Below are positions 62,941 to 64,000 of a stretch of DNA of 64,000 nt, piece after piece. This stretch comes from Chitinophagaceae bacterium. GTDB taxonomy: Bacteria > Bacteroidota > Bacteroidia > Chitinophagales > Chitinophagaceae. Location of the stretch: positions 42,956 through 106,955 of the forward strand of contig SEAC01000003.1 in the NCBI GenBank assembly GCA_004173235.1, in the 5' to 3' direction. Under the pieces are notes generated by a model, which made no database searches, was not told the DNA's origin, and was given only the letters and a program-made list of their open reading frames with translations. Position 1 is the stretch's first letter, and every line of letters starts with the position of its first letter. A program made the position numbers and the translations under genes.

Positions 62941-63072
62941 GAAAGTTTAGAGTTTTAAGTTTTCGGTTTTCAGTTTTGCTGAAAGGAGCCGAAAGCAAAA
63001 CTCGAATTATAAAAGACAGTTTGCATTTAGGTGACTAACTACAAACTATAAACTTCAAACTGTAAACTGAAC
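62941..63072 (+). repeat. AGTTTNN / ACTNNAA heptad hairpin between the two coxC genes
   Basis: Starting one base after the coxC stop, five units AAAGTTT, AGAGTTT, TAAGTTT, TCGGTTT, TCAGTTT run to 62976. After about 60 bases five units ACTACAA, ACTATAA, ACTTCAA, ACTGTAA, ACTGAAC occupy 63038-63072, ending two bases before the next ATG. The second consensus is the reverse complement of the first, with the two variable positions aligned, so the ten units could form one long imperfect stem. Confidence 0.9.
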
Positions 63073-63074
63073 AT

Positions 63075-63950
63075 ATGGCTCATTCAGCTGTCGTAACGGG
63101 AAAGCAATGGTGGGGGGGCGGACGAAGCCCGTTCAACCTGGAGTATGGTAAACTGATGATGTGGTACTTCCTCATGAGCGACGCCTTTACTTTCGGCGCC
63201 TTCCTGATCTCCTACGGTACCATCCGCTTTTCGCAAAACTTCTGGCCCGATCCGAACGTGGTGTTCAACGCCTTCCCGGGGGCAGGGCACAGCAACCTCC
63301 CGCTTGCATTCGTGTCGGTGATGACCTTCATCCTCATCATCTCTTCGGTGACGATGGTGCTGGCCGTGCATGCCGGACACAACAACGATAAGAAAGGCGT
63401 TATGAAGTGGCTCGTGTGGACCATCATCGGTGGTCTCGCGTTCCTCGGCTGCCAGGCCTGGGAATGGACGCACATGATCACGGGTGAGCACGCAGTGCTG
63501 GCCAACAATGCCCTCGACGTAGTAGGCCAGACTACCAAGGTGAACCCATGGGGCGCTGCCATCCACGACAACGCCGTGCTGCAGCAGGCACTCGCCAACA
63601 CTTCGCACGAGGGACTGGCTAAGCTCGCACATATCCACCACGAGGCTATGAGCCACGACCAGTTGCTGGCCATGACCGATACGCAGCTGCGTGGTATGAT
63701 CGACCTCAACGAACTGCACGTGCGCGCCACCGGCCCCGTTGCGTTCGGCGGTTACTTCTACGCCATCACCGGCTTCCACGGCTTCCACGTATTCTCGGGT
63801 GTGATGATCAACATAGTGATGCTGCTGATGACGCAGAACAACGTATTTGAAAAGCGCGGCCACTACCTGATGATCGAAAAGGCCGGTCTGTACTGGCACT
63901 TTGTAGACCTGGTATGGGTATTCGTATTCCTTTGCTTCTACCTGATCTGA
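63075..63950 (+). CDS. Cytochrome c oxidase subunit III (second, longer copy)
   Basis: The protein has 291 residues. The N-terminal part has MMWYFLMSDAFTFGAFLISY and FVSVMTFILIISSVTMVLAV. A long soluble loop of about 75 residues, rich in His and Ala (HIHHEAMSHDQLLAMTDTQL), interrupts the fold after WEWTHMITGEHAVL. The C-terminal helices are FYAITGFHGFHVFSGVMINI and GLYWHFVDLVWVFVFLCFYL, the subunit III hallmark. The loop is longer than in the first copy. Function alongside the first copy is as a paired subunit in aa3/caa3 oxidases of this phylum. Confidence 0.92.
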   Translation: MAHSAVVTGKQWWGGGRSPFNLEYGKLMMWYFLMSDAFTFGAFLISYGTIRFSQNFWPDPNVVFNAFPGAGHSNLPLAFVSVMTFILIISSVTMVLAVHAGHNNDKKGVMKWLVWTIIGGLAFLGCQAWEWTHMITGEHAVLANNALDVVGQTTKVNPWGAAIHDNAVLQQALANTSHEGLAKLAHIHHEAMSHDQLLAMTDTQLRGMIDLNELHVRATGPVAFGGYFYAITGFHGFHVFSGVMINIVMLLMTQNNVFEKRGHYLMIEKAGLYWHFVDLVWVFVFLCFYLI

Positions 63951-63975
63951 CCCCGTAACCTTCTAAACACGAACA

Positions 63976-64000
63976 ATGGCACATAATATCCATAGCAACA
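63976..64000 (+). CDS. Start of next gene, probably oxidase subunit IV (cut by window edge)
   Basis: An ATG at 63976, 25 bases after the subunit III stop, opens MAHNIHSN before the window ends. Position after two subunit III genes suggests the small subunit IV; the eight visible residues alone do not prove it. Confidence 0.4.

Overview
The window is a contiguous stretch of a GC-rich Bacteroidota chromosome, most like family Chitinophagaceae; the genus cannot be fixed from sequence alone. The pointers are type IX secretion (T9SS) C-terminal sorting domains on three large surface proteins, promoter -7 boxes of the TAnnTTTG type, few Shine-Dalgarno sequences, a reg_prop/Y_Y_Y sensor kinase, a DUF4369/TlpA-type thioredoxin domain, and an alternative complex III (Act) cluster directly upstream of a cytochrome c oxidase cluster.

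Layout. 1-5195: two membrane-signalling histidine kinases on the minus strand, the first cut by the window edge. 5338-8871: a pair of M16 peptidases, one active and one with a destroyed zinc site. 8987-9828: a decayed hipBA-type toxin-antitoxin locus with its operators. 10158-10739: an ECF sigma factor. 10974-19733: uvrA, a T9SS surface protein, a small membrane protein and a PcrA/UvrD helicase. 19825-22951: small unknowns, a truncated zeta-toxin-like kinase with its small partner, DUF1415 and an S41 peptidase. 23149-25405: a tight four-gene run (DoxX-like, DUF2071, methyltransferase, membrane protein). 25520-28048: Nfu scaffold, M23 lipoprotein, AI-2E-type permease. 28171-32464: a translationally coupled set of ABC ATPase, ABC permease fused to a periplasmic thioredoxin domain, PnuC and a NadR-type kinase. 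32526-38337: minus-strand block (MtgA, LysE, GH3, glycosyltransferase fusion, response regulator, small conserved protein). 38691-48625: two T9SS-exported proteins, one of 2,517 residues. 48721-49326: purN. 49629-64000: the respiratory block actABCDEF - coxB - coxA - ctaB - coxC - coxC - (subunit IV, cut by the edge).

How the respiratory genes work together: Act complex III oxidises menaquinol and passes electrons through its haem c subunits ActA/ActE to the CuA site of CoxB and on to CoxA; CtaB makes haem O on the way to haem A. ActA here seems to have lost an N-terminal class I cytochrome c domain by deletion.

The most striking non-genic signal is a set of short degenerate tandem arrays, mostly of period 7 with five near-constant and two variable bases per unit (others of period 8 or 10). 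They begin at, or a few bases after, the stop codon of a gene. Several are followed by a second array whose consensus is the reverse complement of the first, so the pair could fold into a long imperfect hairpin in the 3' region of the mRNA. Different genes carry different word families (CGTGANN, CAAAANN, AGTTTNN, GAAGGTTCCG and others), and unlinked genes share a family. No tRNA, rRNA, CRISPR array or complete insertion sequence was seen.
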